From JALRLA01 sp046047755 (GTDB lineage: Bacteria; Bacteroidota; Bacteroidia; NS11-12g; UBA955): 21,769 nucleotides of DNA. Where the stretch lies: positions 1-21,769 of the forward strand of contig JBJOHK010000067.1 of assembly GCA_046047755.1 (NCBI GenBank). The letters are read 5' to 3'. This document shows, piece after piece, positions 6,872 through 15,135 of the stretch. Under the pieces are notes generated by a model, which saw only the letters and a program-made list of their open reading frames with translations, ran no database searches and was not told the origin of the DNA. The translations under genes were made by a program, and so were the position numbers. Every line of letters starts with the position of its first letter. Within the stretch, counting starts at the first letter, position 1.

Positions 6872-8663
6872 TCAAGCTAGCATACATTCCTGATTGGGCC
6901 AACAATTCGTTGTGCGTGCCCTTCTCCACGATTCTTCCCTGATCCAAAACCACGATGAGATCAGCGTGCTGAACCGTACTTAAGCGATGGGCAATGACAA
7001 TCGAGGTCCTGTTTTTCATCAGTTCACCTAGCGCGAGTTGAACGGCCTTCTCACTTTGGGAGTCCAGAGCGCTAGTGGCCTCATCAAGAATCAAAATCTC
7101 TGGGTTGCGCAACAAGGCCCGAGCAATGGCCAAACGCTGTCGCTGACCACCCGATAGACGAGATCCGCGTTCTCCAATATTGGCATCCAAAGCGCCGGGC
7201 ATTTCTGACACAAATTCCCAGGCATGAGCTGCCTTCAAAGCATCGATTAACTGAACTTCAGGCGTATCAGGCATACCCAAGGCCACATTGTTTCGAACCG
7301 AATCGTTGAATAAAATGCTCTCTTGCGACACCATGGCCATCAACAATCTCACGTCGTCCTCATGCCACTTATCGATAGGTTGACCATCGATAATTATACG
7401 GCCAGCACTAGGCTTATAGAAACAAGCTATCAAATCGGTCAAGGTCGTTTTACCCGCACCAGATGGACCAACCAAGGCCACTGTCTGGCCCTTAGAAATG
7501 CTGAGATTGATGTCGCTCAATACGGGCTGAGAGCCATAAGAAAACTGCAAATTTTCAAGGGCAATTGAGGTCCCGAATGCCGGTTTTTGTCCCGTTGGCT
7601 CCGGCCCAGCTGGTGGTTCAGTATGCACCAATTCTTGAATGCGCTCTAGAGAGGCCATTCCTTTCTGAGCGGCGTAAAGGGCGTTGCTAAACCCTTTAAA
7701 CGGGGGAATGAGCTGGGCAAAAATGGCGAAGTAAGTCAAGAACAATTCTGGACTCAGTTCACCTTTGAAAACCATGCTTCCCCCTAACCATAACAACAAA
7801 GCTGAAACCGATATACCAATGGTCTCTGATAATGGAGATGACAAGTCATAACGACGCTGAACACCAATGTTGTTTCGGGTATAGGCCTCGTCCTGTTCTT
7901 GGTAGCGCTTGAGAAAAAACGCAGAGGAGCTAAAGGCCTTAATGATGCGAATGCCACCCAAGGTCTCTTCAAACGAACTCATGACCGTTCCCATGAGTTG
8001 TTGATTCTTGACCGATTTACGACGTAAAGAACGACCTACAAGGCCTACAATGGCTGCCGTCAAGGGCAAAAACAACAGAATGTATCCGGTTAATTTGGCC
8101 GACAATACCAGCAAGGCTGCCAAGAACAAAAGAATGTTCAAGGGCATGAAATACAGCGCCTCGAGTGATACCATCAGGGCAAACTCAATTTCCTTCATGT
8201 CATTGCTCATACGAGACAGCAAATCACCCTTTCGCTCATTGGTATAAAAACCCAAAGGCAAGTGCAAGCACTGTTCGTATACTCCTACTCTCATGCCCTG
8301 TACACTGCGGTTTCGAATCAATACCATGAAATTCATAGCCAAAAAGCGACAGGCGTTTTTCAATAGTGTGACAACGATCAATCCGGCCGCTAAATAGGCC
8401 AATGCCTGATAAGGTTCACCAGCGGCAACACCTGAAAACCAATCCAAAAATGCTCGGTATTGAGCCTGAAACCAAGCTCCTGCCGTAATGCTTGTTTGTG
8501 GGGCCTCGGGCTCGCCAGAGCTAAACAAATAACGCAGCACGGGCATGATCAAGAGCAAGCTGAACAAGTGAAAGACGATGTACAGCAAATTGAAAAGGAA
8601 GTTGTAGAAAATCAGTCCCTTGTGGTTTGCCGCATAGCGGAGAAATTGAAAAACGGCTTTCAC
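6849..8663 (-). CDS. ABC exporter, fused permease and ATPase (MsbA-like)
   Basis: A 604-residue half-transporter that would work as a homodimer in the inner membrane, exporting lipid or drug-like substrates. The N-terminal part carries six membrane helices of the ABC type-1 exporter fold; the ATPase domain has Walker A GPSGAGKTT (399-407), signature LSGGQRQR (503-510), Walker B ILILDEATSALD (D527, E528) and switch histidine in SIVIAHRLST. This is the MsbA/ABCB class; substrate is not shown by the sequence. Start: an in-frame GTG at 8690 would add nine residues (ICVFSLD) unlike the family; the GTG at 8663, giving MKAVFQFLRYAANHKG, fits the usual N-terminus and is preferred. Divergent from the DUF1684 gene (29 bases between starts) and overlapping ftsH convergently by 23 bases. 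Confidence 0.93.
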   Translation of the reverse strand: MKAVFQFLRYAANHKGLIFYNFLFNLLYIVFHLFSLLLIMPVLRYLFSSGEPEAPQTSITAGAWFQAQYRAFLDWFSGVAAGEPYQALAYLAAGLIVVTLLKNACRFLAMNFMVLIRNRSVQGMRVGVYEQCLHLPLGFYTNERKGDLLSRMSNDMKEIEFALMVSLEALYFMPLNILLFLAALLVLSAKLTGYILLFLPLTAAIVGLVGRSLRRKSVKNQQLMGTVMSSFEETLGGIRIIKAFSSSAFFLKRYQEQDEAYTRNNIGVQRRYDLSSPLSETIGISVSALLLWLGGSMVFKGELSPELFLTYFAIFAQLIPPFKGFSNALYAAQKGMASLERIQELVHTEPPAGPEPTGQKPAFGTSIALENLQFSYGSQPVLSDINLSISKGQTVALVGPSGAGKTTLTDLIACFYKPSAGRIIIDGQPIDKWHEDDVRLLMAMVSQESILFNDSVRNNVALGMPDTPEVQLIDALKAAHAWEFVSEMPGALDANIGERGSRLSGGQRQRLAIARALLRNPEILILDEATSALDSQSEKAVQLALGELMKNRTSIVIAHRLSTVQHADLIVVLDQGRIVEKGTHNELLAQSGMYASLIKLQQLG

Positions 8664-8678
8664 GTCAAGCGAAAATAC

Positions 8679-8688
8679 GCAAATTTGC
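8679..8688. promoter_or_regulatory. Palindrome GCAAATTTGC between divergent starts
   Basis: A perfect ten-base palindrome lies in the 29 bases between the GTG of the ABC exporter (8663) and the ATG of the lipoprotein (8693). It contains CAAATTTG on both strands, one base from the -7 consensus, so it could be a -7 box for the plus strand gene (start near 8691, leader about two bases), an operator, or both. The same CAAATTTG sits at 1085-1092 before another gene start. The element is short and may be chance. Confidence 0.35.
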
Positions 8689-8692
8689 ACCC

Positions 8693-9361
8693 ATGAAGCG
8701 GTTTCCCTTGTTCTTAATTGCGTCGTCTTTAGCAGCCCTGATACTCCAATCCTGTCGCTTTCACTGGTTTGTTTTGGTCACCCTGCTAGTAAGCCTAAGC
8801 AGTCAATCCTGTCGCTTTCACTCCAACGACCCCTATTATTTATCTCCCTATCACAAACAGATTGTGGACCACCGAAAAAGCCAAGACAGCTTTTATCGAT
8901 TTCATGAAGGCAGCCCCTTCGTGGTCACCCAGACCCTGTTCAAAGGTTTGGATTATTTTGAGCCCGACTCCACCTTCTGTGTTCCTTTCGAACTGGTAGT
9001 GGGTAATACCCATCGCATCGACACCATCACCGATAGCAAAGGCAATCAGCGACCCATGGTGGTCGCCGGAGACATGAGTTTCAACCTCAAAGGAAAACTG
9101 CATCGATTGACGGCTTATGCCATTGAGGGCAGCCATGAATTGTTTGTCATGTTTCACGACCAAACCAATGGACAGAGCACCTATAAAGGAGGCCGCTACG
9201 TCGAAGTTGATAGCCAAAAAGGCCTAATCGATTTCAATTACGCCTATTACCCCTATTGCTTTTACACCGAAGGATACGCCTGCCCCATAGTTCCCAAAAA
9301 AGAAAGCCTCGACCTTGCGGTCGAGGCTGGAGAAAAAGGGGTGCACTACGATGCCCATTAA
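8693..9361 (+). CDS. DUF1684 lipoprotein with a doubled lipobox region
   Basis: The 222-residue product has a lipoprotein signal (MKRFPLFLIASSLAALILQSC, lipid-bearing Cys at 21) and then a DUF1684 domain: the ending YKGGRYVEV, DFNYAYYPYCFYTE, ACPIVPKKESLDLAVEAGEK is the conserved DUF1684 tail. Function of DUF1684 is not established. Odd feature: a second hydrophobic stretch (WFVLVTLLVSLSSQSC, Cys at 40) follows immediately, and QSCRFH occurs twice, 19 residues apart. The second Cys is preceded by SQS, a poorer lipobox than LQS. ATG 8693 is chosen because it begins exactly at the signal peptide; the open frame extends upstream only into the opposing exporter gene. It shares TTAA (9358-9361) with the convergent T9SS gene. 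Confidence 0.9.
   Translation: MKRFPLFLIASSLAALILQSCRFHWFVLVTLLVSLSSQSCRFHSNDPYYLSPYHKQIVDHRKSQDSFYRFHEGSPFVVTQTLFKGLDYFEPDSTFCVPFELVVGNTHRIDTITDSKGNQRPMVVAGDMSFNLKGKLHRLTAYAIEGSHELFVMFHDQTNGQSTYKGGRYVEVDSQKGLIDFNYAYYPYCFYTEGYACPIVPKKESLDLAVEAGEKGVHYDAH
8747..8822 (+). repeat. Direct repeat of 19 bases, 57 bases apart, inside the lipoprotein gene
   Basis: CAATCCTGTCGCTTTCACT occurs at 8747-8765 and again at 8804-8822 with no mismatch. The offset is 57 bases, exactly 19 codons, so the reading frame is kept and both copies encode QSCRFH. The stretches preceding each copy are only loosely similar at the DNA level but both encode a hydrophobic segment. Confidence 0.9.
9295..9328 (-). terminator. 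Intrinsic terminator of the T9SS gene, inside the convergent lipoprotein gene
   Basis: On the minus strand AGCCTCGACC (9328-9319), loop GCAA, GGTCGAGGCT (9314-9305) form a perfect ten-pair stem, followed at once by TTCTTTTTT (9304-9296). It lies about 30 bases after the stop of the T9SS gene. On the plus strand the same hairpin is followed by purines, so it should terminate only minus-strand transcription. It occupies codons about 205-212 of the DUF1684 gene. Confidence 0.85.
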
Positions 9362-12300
9362 CGGCGTACCTGCAACAATTCGCTAGCCACTAAACCAGCA
9401 CTGCTAGTCATTCGCACGATGTATACACCGTTCAAGGAACGAGTATCAATCTGTATCTCTTGATGGCTGCGGGCATCAATGCCTTGTACCAAACGGCCTT
9501 GCATGTCCAATACCTCTACCGAAGCAATGGGTGAAGAAGAGCGCAAGGTTGCTACATCTTGAGCAGGGTTCGGGAACAATTGTGCGCCCAAAGCAGACAA
9601 GCTCAAAACGGCGTTCACCTCATTATCGGTGATGGTCAGTGTCAATAAAGAATCAGCGCCGATATTGGCTGGACCTTGCACATTGCGAATGGCAAAAACG
9701 ACTTGTTTATCTCCATCGTATACATCGTCATCGCTGATGTTGCAACGAATGGTGTAGACGCTGTTGTTCTTGGCAACATTGATTGTACGAGTGGCAAAGT
9801 TGTAGTCAGTAGGTGATACAGCCGTTGCCGAGGCTACCGCTACATCAAACGTAAAGTTCTCATCAGCGGGGATGATGCTGAAATCCATGCGGAAAGAATC
9901 AGCCAATTCGGTAATAGTAGCCGTCACACCATTGGCGAAGTTGACCGTTGGCAATGGAGCGGTAACGATGTCGCTCCATCCGCGGGGAGTGAGCACATAA
10001 TTACTCTTATACGGGTTGGTACCATCGAACTGCATACCAATTCCCGTAATATTCAGATAACCCGAAGGAGCGGCAGTACCGTCCAAATCGGTCTCGGCGT
10101 CGATGTTCAAAGTGTCAATGCGACCCGTAGTACCCATGATGCGTACATAGGCATACTTATTGGCTGCTAGAGCTGTGGTTGGCCATTCAGAAGGGTCAAC
10201 CAATTTCACACGACGGAACCAAACCAACTGGCTTTCGGTTGTTTCATCAACCTGAGTGACTTGATTGGATTTCATCAACGTGCGATTATTGGCAATCACA
10301 ATCACCGTATCCAAATTGTCCATCTGAACCATTCCCATGAACTGGCCTACTTTTCCTTGAATCAAAACAGAATCACCTACCTGAGGGGAATATCCGAAGA
10401 AACTAGGGCTATAAACACCCATTCCGCCAGTAGCATCCGCTATGGTAAAGCTCATAGAACCGCTGCGCATATTGGCGCTGTGAACTGTACCGCGAACGCG
10501 GCAATGAGTGCCCAGTGAATCAGCCGTCAAAGCTGAACCGCTTTGATTGTTGATTTCTCCAATGGTGTACATAGGAACATCATCATTGATCATGTTTACA
10601 TAGAAAGTATCAGGAGAAACAATGACCACATTGCTCAACTTACCCAAACCAAACTTGATGATTTCGGTAGGCTCATACTCCGTATCGTCTTTAATGGGAA
10701 CATTGATTTCAATGGTATCAGGCGTATTGCTGTTAATGTTGATGATTTTTGAAGTGGGGTTAAACGTGAAGTCCGACCCTTCTTTGGCCGTGCTTAGAGT
10801 AGGCAACAATCGCACGGTAAAGTCTCCACCCGCGTCAGTTTTACTGATGACACGAACCTTCACTTTGAAACTTGCATCGGTCTCATTGATGGTAATGTTA
10901 TTGTCGACAAACTGCACGTATGAAGGACCATCATTGTCCAACATTACCAGCGTAGCCAAACTGTCACTAGACAATTTGCAAGTGCCCTGCAATTGGCGCA
11001 AAGCCAAGATAATGGTATCATGTGGATCGGCTTTGATATCATCCGTGATTTTGGCCAAAATCATGATAGAATCAGCGCCGTTCTCAGAACCCAAATCAAA
11101 AATGGTGTCGCGTTCGCTAGCGCCCAACTTGAATTCAGCCGGGATTAAGGTAGAATCGCCCTGATATTTGACGATCAATTGCAATTTTGATGCTTTTGAA
11201 ACCGGTTTGTCAAACTTCACCCATGCACCTATGGTACCGGCGTTTTCTTTGGCAATGCTCAAGGGCTGAACCGAGAGGGTAGCCGTATCGTTATCAGCGA
11301 TAGTAACCGTGTGGGCTACTTCCGTACCGATGGTACAATTCACGGCTTGATCCAAACGGAACACAATGGTCTCGGCTCCCTCTTGAATGTTGTCATCGTC
11401 AATGCTGATGTCCAGCGTATCCAACACAGCCGCACCCGCTTTGAATACCAAAGTTTGTGGCAGGCTGATAGCGAAGTCTTTGTTATTGGTAGCGGTTCCC
11501 CCCACCAAACTAATACGTACCGATTGGTTGGTGTCATTTGAGTATTTGCGAGAAACAAAAATCTGATGACTCGCCTTCCCTTCAGCTGTGTTGCTGGTAC
11601 GAGCCCAAAACTCAATTTTGGTGGGCACCAAGGCTGCTGCATCATTGCTTAATTTCACAGCCGTTGAACCATTGCTAGCATTGACCGTATTCACTTTGTC
11701 AGGACCCCAAATACCATCCGAATCGGTATTGGCATGAATCAATTTGTTGTCTTTGTAGGCATGGTTAGAAACAGCTTTGATTCCATTTCCCAAATTGTTG
11801 GGGAAAATGGTACCCCAGTTGCCTTTCACACCTGACACATTGCTGGAATAGAAAGAGGCTTGACTGGTAAAATTGCTTAATCCCATTGATTCCACCATGG
11901 TCATTGCCAAGGGACGCATACCGCTCATGGGACCGTTAGGGTTATCCCACAAGGCTACCACCGATTTCGCGGCTGCCTGGCTTTCGCCCCAAATAGCCGA
12001 GCAATCACCGCTGTTCGACCCAAAGGCCAATACAGAAATGGAATCTCCGCAATAAGCGCGCAAGGTGTCTTGTTTGTTCAAGCTAACCGCTACAATGTGG
12101 GGATAGATATAATTACCGGCGTTGAAACGAGCGTTACCGGTTTGAGAAATACCAAACCAACCCTCATAATCACCGAACATATCGGTTGTGAATGTATCGC
12201 TTTGATTGCTGCTGTTAATACCGGCCGAAGTCAAATACTTAATGCTTCCATTTGAATTGAAATAAAAGGCATTTCCCGCACCCGAGATCAAAGTGGTGCT

Positions 12301-12516
12301 TCCGAAATCAGAAGCCGTGATGGCGCGCGTAACGTATTGGTATTGAGTATTGGGCTGCAAACCGAATACACGCATACGAAATACAACGGGAATGCGATTG
12401 CTAGTACCGCTTACCATGTATTGGGGTACCGAGATACCGGCTACACCGAAGGGATTAATCTGTGCGGTCAGTTGACCAGCCAATAAGGCCAAAAGAGCTA
12501 AGGCAATTTTTTTCAT
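9358..12516 (-). CDS. Secreted Calx-beta repeat protein with T9SS type A sorting domain
   Basis: A 1052-residue exported protein. Signal peptide MKKIALALLALLAGQLTA, then Q. Residues about 20-320 form an N-terminal region I do not recognise, with FDYEGW-like and CGDS...GDCSAIW segments. Three Calx-beta-like repeats follow, ending with the typical acidic loop at about 411 (IADND), 530 (LDNDG) and 648 (NDD). Residues about 649-855 look like an OB-fold segment (YTIGEINNQSG, CRVRGTV, FTIADATGGMGVY, GDSVLIQGKV), as found beside nucleases and adhesins, with no catalytic residues visible. A fourth Calx-beta repeat runs about 854-970, and the C-terminal sorting domain from about 975 (LFPNPA at 980-985, VEVLDMQGRLV, LNGVYIVRM). 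It would cross the outer membrane by T9SS and be anchored or released; calcium-binding adhesion or matrix role is inference. Likely transcribed from its own promoter, downstream of comF. Confidence 0.93.
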   Translation of the reverse strand: MKKIALALLALLAGQLTAQINPFGVAGISVPQYMVSGTSNRIPVVFRMRVFGLQPNTQYQYVTRAITASDFGSTTLISGAGNAFYFNSNGSIKYLTSAGINSSNQSDTFTTDMFGDYEGWFGISQTGNARFNAGNYIYPHIVAVSLNKQDTLRAYCGDSISVLAFGSNSGDCSAIWGESQAAAKSVVALWDNPNGPMSGMRPLAMTMVESMGLSNFTSQASFYSSNVSGVKGNWGTIFPNNLGNGIKAVSNHAYKDNKLIHANTDSDGIWGPDKVNTVNASNGSTAVKLSNDAAALVPTKIEFWARTSNTAEGKASHQIFVSRKYSNDTNQSVRISLVGGTATNNKDFAISLPQTLVFKAGAAVLDTLDISIDDDNIQEGAETIVFRLDQAVNCTIGTEVAHTVTIADNDTATLSVQPLSIAKENAGTIGAWVKFDKPVSKASKLQLIVKYQGDSTLIPAEFKLGASERDTIFDLGSENGADSIMILAKITDDIKADPHDTIILALRQLQGTCKLSSDSLATLVMLDNDGPSYVQFVDNNITINETDASFKVKVRVISKTDAGGDFTVRLLPTLSTAKEGSDFTFNPTSKIININSNTPDTIEINVPIKDDTEYEPTEIIKFGLGKLSNVVIVSPDTFYVNMINDDVPMYTIGEINNQSGSALTADSLGTHCRVRGTVHSANMRSGSMSFTIADATGGMGVYSPSFFGYSPQVGDSVLIQGKVGQFMGMVQMDNLDTVIVIANNRTLMKSNQVTQVDETTESQLVWFRRVKLVDPSEWPTTALAANKYAYVRIMGTTGRIDTLNIDAETDLDGTAAPSGYLNITGIGMQFDGTNPYKSNYVLTPRGWSDIVTAPLPTVNFANGVTATITELADSFRMDFSIIPADENFTFDVAVASATAVSPTDYNFATRTINVAKNNSVYTIRCNISDDDVYDGDKQVVFAIRNVQGPANIGADSLLTLTITDNEVNAVLSLSALGAQLFPNPAQDVATLRSSSPIASVEVLDMQGRLVQGIDARSHQEIQIDTRSLNGVYIVRMTSSAGLVASELLQVRR

Positions 12517-12529
12517 AGTCCAGAATATT

Positions 12530-12537
12530 CAAAAATA
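12530..12537 (-). promoter_or_regulatory. -7 promoter box of the T9SS gene (TATTTTTG)
   Basis: On the minus strand TATTTTTG fully matches TAnnTTTG, with predicted start near 12526, about ten bases before the ATG at 12516. It lies in the 36 bases after the comF stop, suggesting the secreted protein has its own promoter. No -33 TTTG at standard spacing. Confidence 0.45.
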
Positions 12538-12552
12538 GGGTTTTTACTCTGC

Positions 12553-13242
12553 TTATAAGGTGTAAGCCAAGCTCAGCAATGCCAAGGGAGAGTCAGTTTC
12601 AGACTGCAGCAATGACAAACATCTTTCTGCTGTGGCACCCGTGGTGACCACATCGTCGACCAAGATGAGGGGTCCAGAAGGTAGCTCCATTCGATTTATC
12701 GTATACACCGAGTGCAAATTGACCCAGCGATCCAGCCTGTTCAAACGGGTTTGAGACCGGGTTAAAAACTTTCTATTCAATACATTATGACTAACATTCA
12801 TGCCGTAAATGCGCGACAATTCATCAGCCATTTCGCTAGCGGCATGGTAACCGCGTTTTCTCGACTGCCAGCGGTTAGGTGGAACAGGAATTAAGGTGGC
12901 TCTCTCCCAAATTCCATCCGGCTTCCATTCACGTGCCCATTGCTGAAGCCAATAGCTGAGCAGATTCAGATGGGTGTCATATTTTATTTTATGCAAAAGT
13001 TCGGCTCCCATTGAACCTCTTTTATACTCCAAAAAATAAGCCGCCGAATGCAATGAGGTTCTCCCCTCAAGCCGCCGAAATAAGGCATTGGTTTGTCCAA
13101 ATGGCTGCAAGGCATACGGCAGTTTGGCCTCACAAGGCAAGCAGATAGGCGCAATACCCCAGGTCAATGGCTTTTGACAGGCCGAACAGAGTTCTGGATA
13201 GAGCCAACTCTGAAAATCCTTCCAAACATTGTAACGAATCAT
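12553..13242 (-). CDS. comF: ComF family protein (phosphoribosyltransferase-like)
   Basis: ComF proteins are needed for DNA uptake during natural transformation in several bacteria; they are cytoplasmic and combine a zinc ribbon with a type I phosphoribosyltransferase fold. In the 229 residues seen here: zinc-ribbon cysteines C19, C22, C34 and C37 (CSAC and CLPC), the family motif LIPVPPNRWQSRKRGYHAA, TRSQTRLNRLDRW, and the PRPP-loop VDDVVTTGAT at 195-204. Length is normal for the family. Divergent from the ABC exporter gene (57 bases). The exact role outside competence is unclear for this family, and no other competence gene is in the window. Confidence 0.93.
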   Translation of the reverse strand: MIRYNVWKDFQSWLYPELCSACQKPLTWGIAPICLPCEAKLPYALQPFGQTNALFRRLEGRTSLHSAAYFLEYKRGSMGAELLHKIKYDTHLNLLSYWLQQWAREWKPDGIWERATLIPVPPNRWQSRKRGYHAASEMADELSRIYGMNVSHNVLNRKFLTRSQTRLNRLDRWVNLHSVYTINRMELPSGPLILVDDVVTTGATAERCLSLLQSETDSPLALLSLAYTL

Positions 13243-13299
13243 TTGCTTCTTTCAACAAAGAATCAGGGGTTCATCCCCCAAAATGTGGAACTTTGACCC

Positions 13300-15135
13300 A
13301 TGTCACGTCGCGAGCAAATGGAAAGAGACATTCCCAAGGGCAAATTGAGCATGGATAGCTTTCGCCGTTCCACTCGGTTATTCCGATACATGTCACCCGC
13401 TAATCGCTGGTTGTTTGCTCTGGGCACCTTGTTTTTGGCCATATCAGCCGGGTCATCTGTACTATTTCCCAAGTTTTTAGGCGACATGCTAGACGGCATT
13501 TTCGTGTATGACAAAAACGGCATACAAACGGCACCCGACTTGGAAACCTTGTACACGGTTGCCCGATGGTTCGTGCTGCTATTTGCCGTTCAGGCGGTAT
13601 TTAGTTTTGGCCGAATGGTCATTTATGTCAAGGTCACAGAGGGCATGACCTTTGGGCTAAGGCGAGACTTGTTCAACAGCGTCATTGGCCAAGACATGGG
13701 CTTTCACCACAGCCACAATCGCGGTGATCTATTAAGCCGATTCAGCGCCGACATTGCTCAAATTCAGGATACCTTCACTACCAACCTAGCCATGTTCATT
13801 CGCCAAATTTTGATCATGGTTGCAGGCTTGGTGATGATCTTTAAAACCAGCACGGACTTGGCATTGCTCATGCTGGGCAGTTTCCCCATTATTGTGATAG
13901 TGGCCTTGTTTTTTGGCCGGTTCATACGCAAAATATCGCGTCAAGTGCAGGACTTTACTGCCTCTAACAACGTAATTGCCGAAGAGGCTTTGAGTGGCAT
14001 TGTCAACGTTAAAGCCTTTAGCAACGAAGGCTTTGAATCTGATCGCTATGCAGCCAACAGTGCGCAGTTGATGAAAGAAAGCATTTGGCGCGGGTACTGG
14101 CGCGGGGCCTTTTCTAGCTTCATCATTCTCTGTTTGTTCGGCAGCATTGTCTGGCTGATTTACCGCGGATTGGGCATGGTTCACGCCGGTGAAATGGGCG
14201 TTGGCGAACTGGTCAATTTCATGTTGCTAACCGGTTTTGTTGGGGGCTCGATCGGCGGTATGGCCGAACAATTTGTGCAAATACAGAAAACCCTAGGTTC
14301 GGTCGAGCGCGTATTGGATTTGATCGACAGCCCTACCGAATTTTCTACGAATAGCACCGACAAGTCTGCTCCTGATTTTCAGCAAGTCTTGCGCTTAGAA
14401 AATCTCCAGTTTGCTTACCCCAGTCGTTCTGACAATCCCGTCTTTCACGGAGAATTAAACCTGGATATTCGCCCGGGTGAAACCTTGGCGTTGGTTGGTC
14501 CATCTGGCGGTGGGAAAAGCACCATAGCCCAGCTCCTGTACCGCTTTTATTCGCCTCAAGAGGGTCGTATATCTTTGGGTGATACGCCGATAGAAGAATT
14601 GGATTTGAAAGCCTTTCGCACCCACATGGCCCTGGTACCTCAAGATGTTGTTTTGTTTGGCGGAAGCATTCGCGACAACATACGCTACGGCAAACCCGAG
14701 GCCAGCGATGAAGAGATTGAAGAGGCGGCAAAAAAGGCCTATGCGCATGACTTCATTTGTTCTTTTGCTGATGCTTATGAAACCCGAGTGGGCGACCGCG
14801 GAGTATTATTGTCGGGCGGGCAAAAACAACGTGTAGCTTTGGCCCGTGCGATCATTCGCAACCCCGACTTCCTGATTTTGGATGAGGCTACTAGCGCCTT
14901 AGATGCCGAGAGCGAAGAATGGGTACAAAAAGCCCTAATTGAACTCATGAAAGGCCGCACAGCCTTGGTTATAGCCCATCGATTAAGCACCATTCGACAC
15001 GCCGATCGCATCGCGGTGATTCGCCATGGAAAGTTATTGGAGCTAGGCACCCATCCCGAATTGATGTCAATTTCAGACGGGCTTTATAAAAACATGGTCG
15101 AAAAACAAATTGAACCTGCCGATTGGATTGCATGA
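13300..15135 (+). CDS. ABC exporter, fused permease and ATPase (ABCB type)
   Basis: A 611-residue half-transporter, paralogous to the exporter at 6849-8663. Six membrane helices occupy about residues 25-310; intracellular-loop residues RRDLFNSVIGQDMGFH and GDLLSRFSADI are typical of the type-1 exporter fold. ATPase domain: Walker A GPSGGGKST (400-408), Q-loop ALVPQDVVLF, signature LSGGQKQR (504-511), Walker B FLILDEATSALD (D528, E529), and ALVIAHRLST with the switch His. Full and intact. Substrate unknown. The stop overlaps the ATG of the TPR gene in ATGA (15132-15135), so the two are very likely translationally coupled. A GAACTTTG element at 13288-13295, one or two bases from the -7 box, lies five bases before the ATG. 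Confidence 0.93.
   Translation: MSRREQMERDIPKGKLSMDSFRRSTRLFRYMSPANRWLFALGTLFLAISAGSSVLFPKFLGDMLDGIFVYDKNGIQTAPDLETLYTVARWFVLLFAVQAVFSFGRMVIYVKVTEGMTFGLRRDLFNSVIGQDMGFHHSHNRGDLLSRFSADIAQIQDTFTTNLAMFIRQILIMVAGLVMIFKTSTDLALLMLGSFPIIVIVALFFGRFIRKISRQVQDFTASNNVIAEEALSGIVNVKAFSNEGFESDRYAANSAQLMKESIWRGYWRGAFSSFIILCLFGSIVWLIYRGLGMVHAGEMGVGELVNFMLLTGFVGGSIGGMAEQFVQIQKTLGSVERVLDLIDSPTEFSTNSTDKSAPDFQQVLRLENLQFAYPSRSDNPVFHGELNLDIRPGETLALVGPSGGGKSTIAQLLYRFYSPQEGRISLGDTPIEELDLKAFRTHMALVPQDVVLFGGSIRDNIRYGKPEASDEEIEEAAKKAYAHDFICSFADAYETRVGDRGVLLSGGQKQRVALARAIIRNPDFLILDEATSALDAESEEWVQKALIELMKGRTALVIAHRLSTIRHADRIAVIRHGKLLELGTHPELMSISDGLYKNMVEKQIEPADWIA

Noticed and set aside
6896..6921. Possible hairpin with GGGC/GCCC and inner ACAA-TTCG-TTGT after ftsH
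   Set aside because: Short, interrupted stems and no real U-tract; it lies in the exporter's coding sequence and may be chance.
10622..11164. 180-codon plus-strand frame inside the T9SS gene
   Set aside because: It is the antisense shadow of Calx-beta repeats; its hydrophobic Leu/Ser-rich product follows from the complementary Asp/Thr-rich coding.
13266..13279. GGGG/CCCC inverted repeat between comF and the second exporter
   Set aside because: Four to five pairs only; too short to support an operator or terminator.
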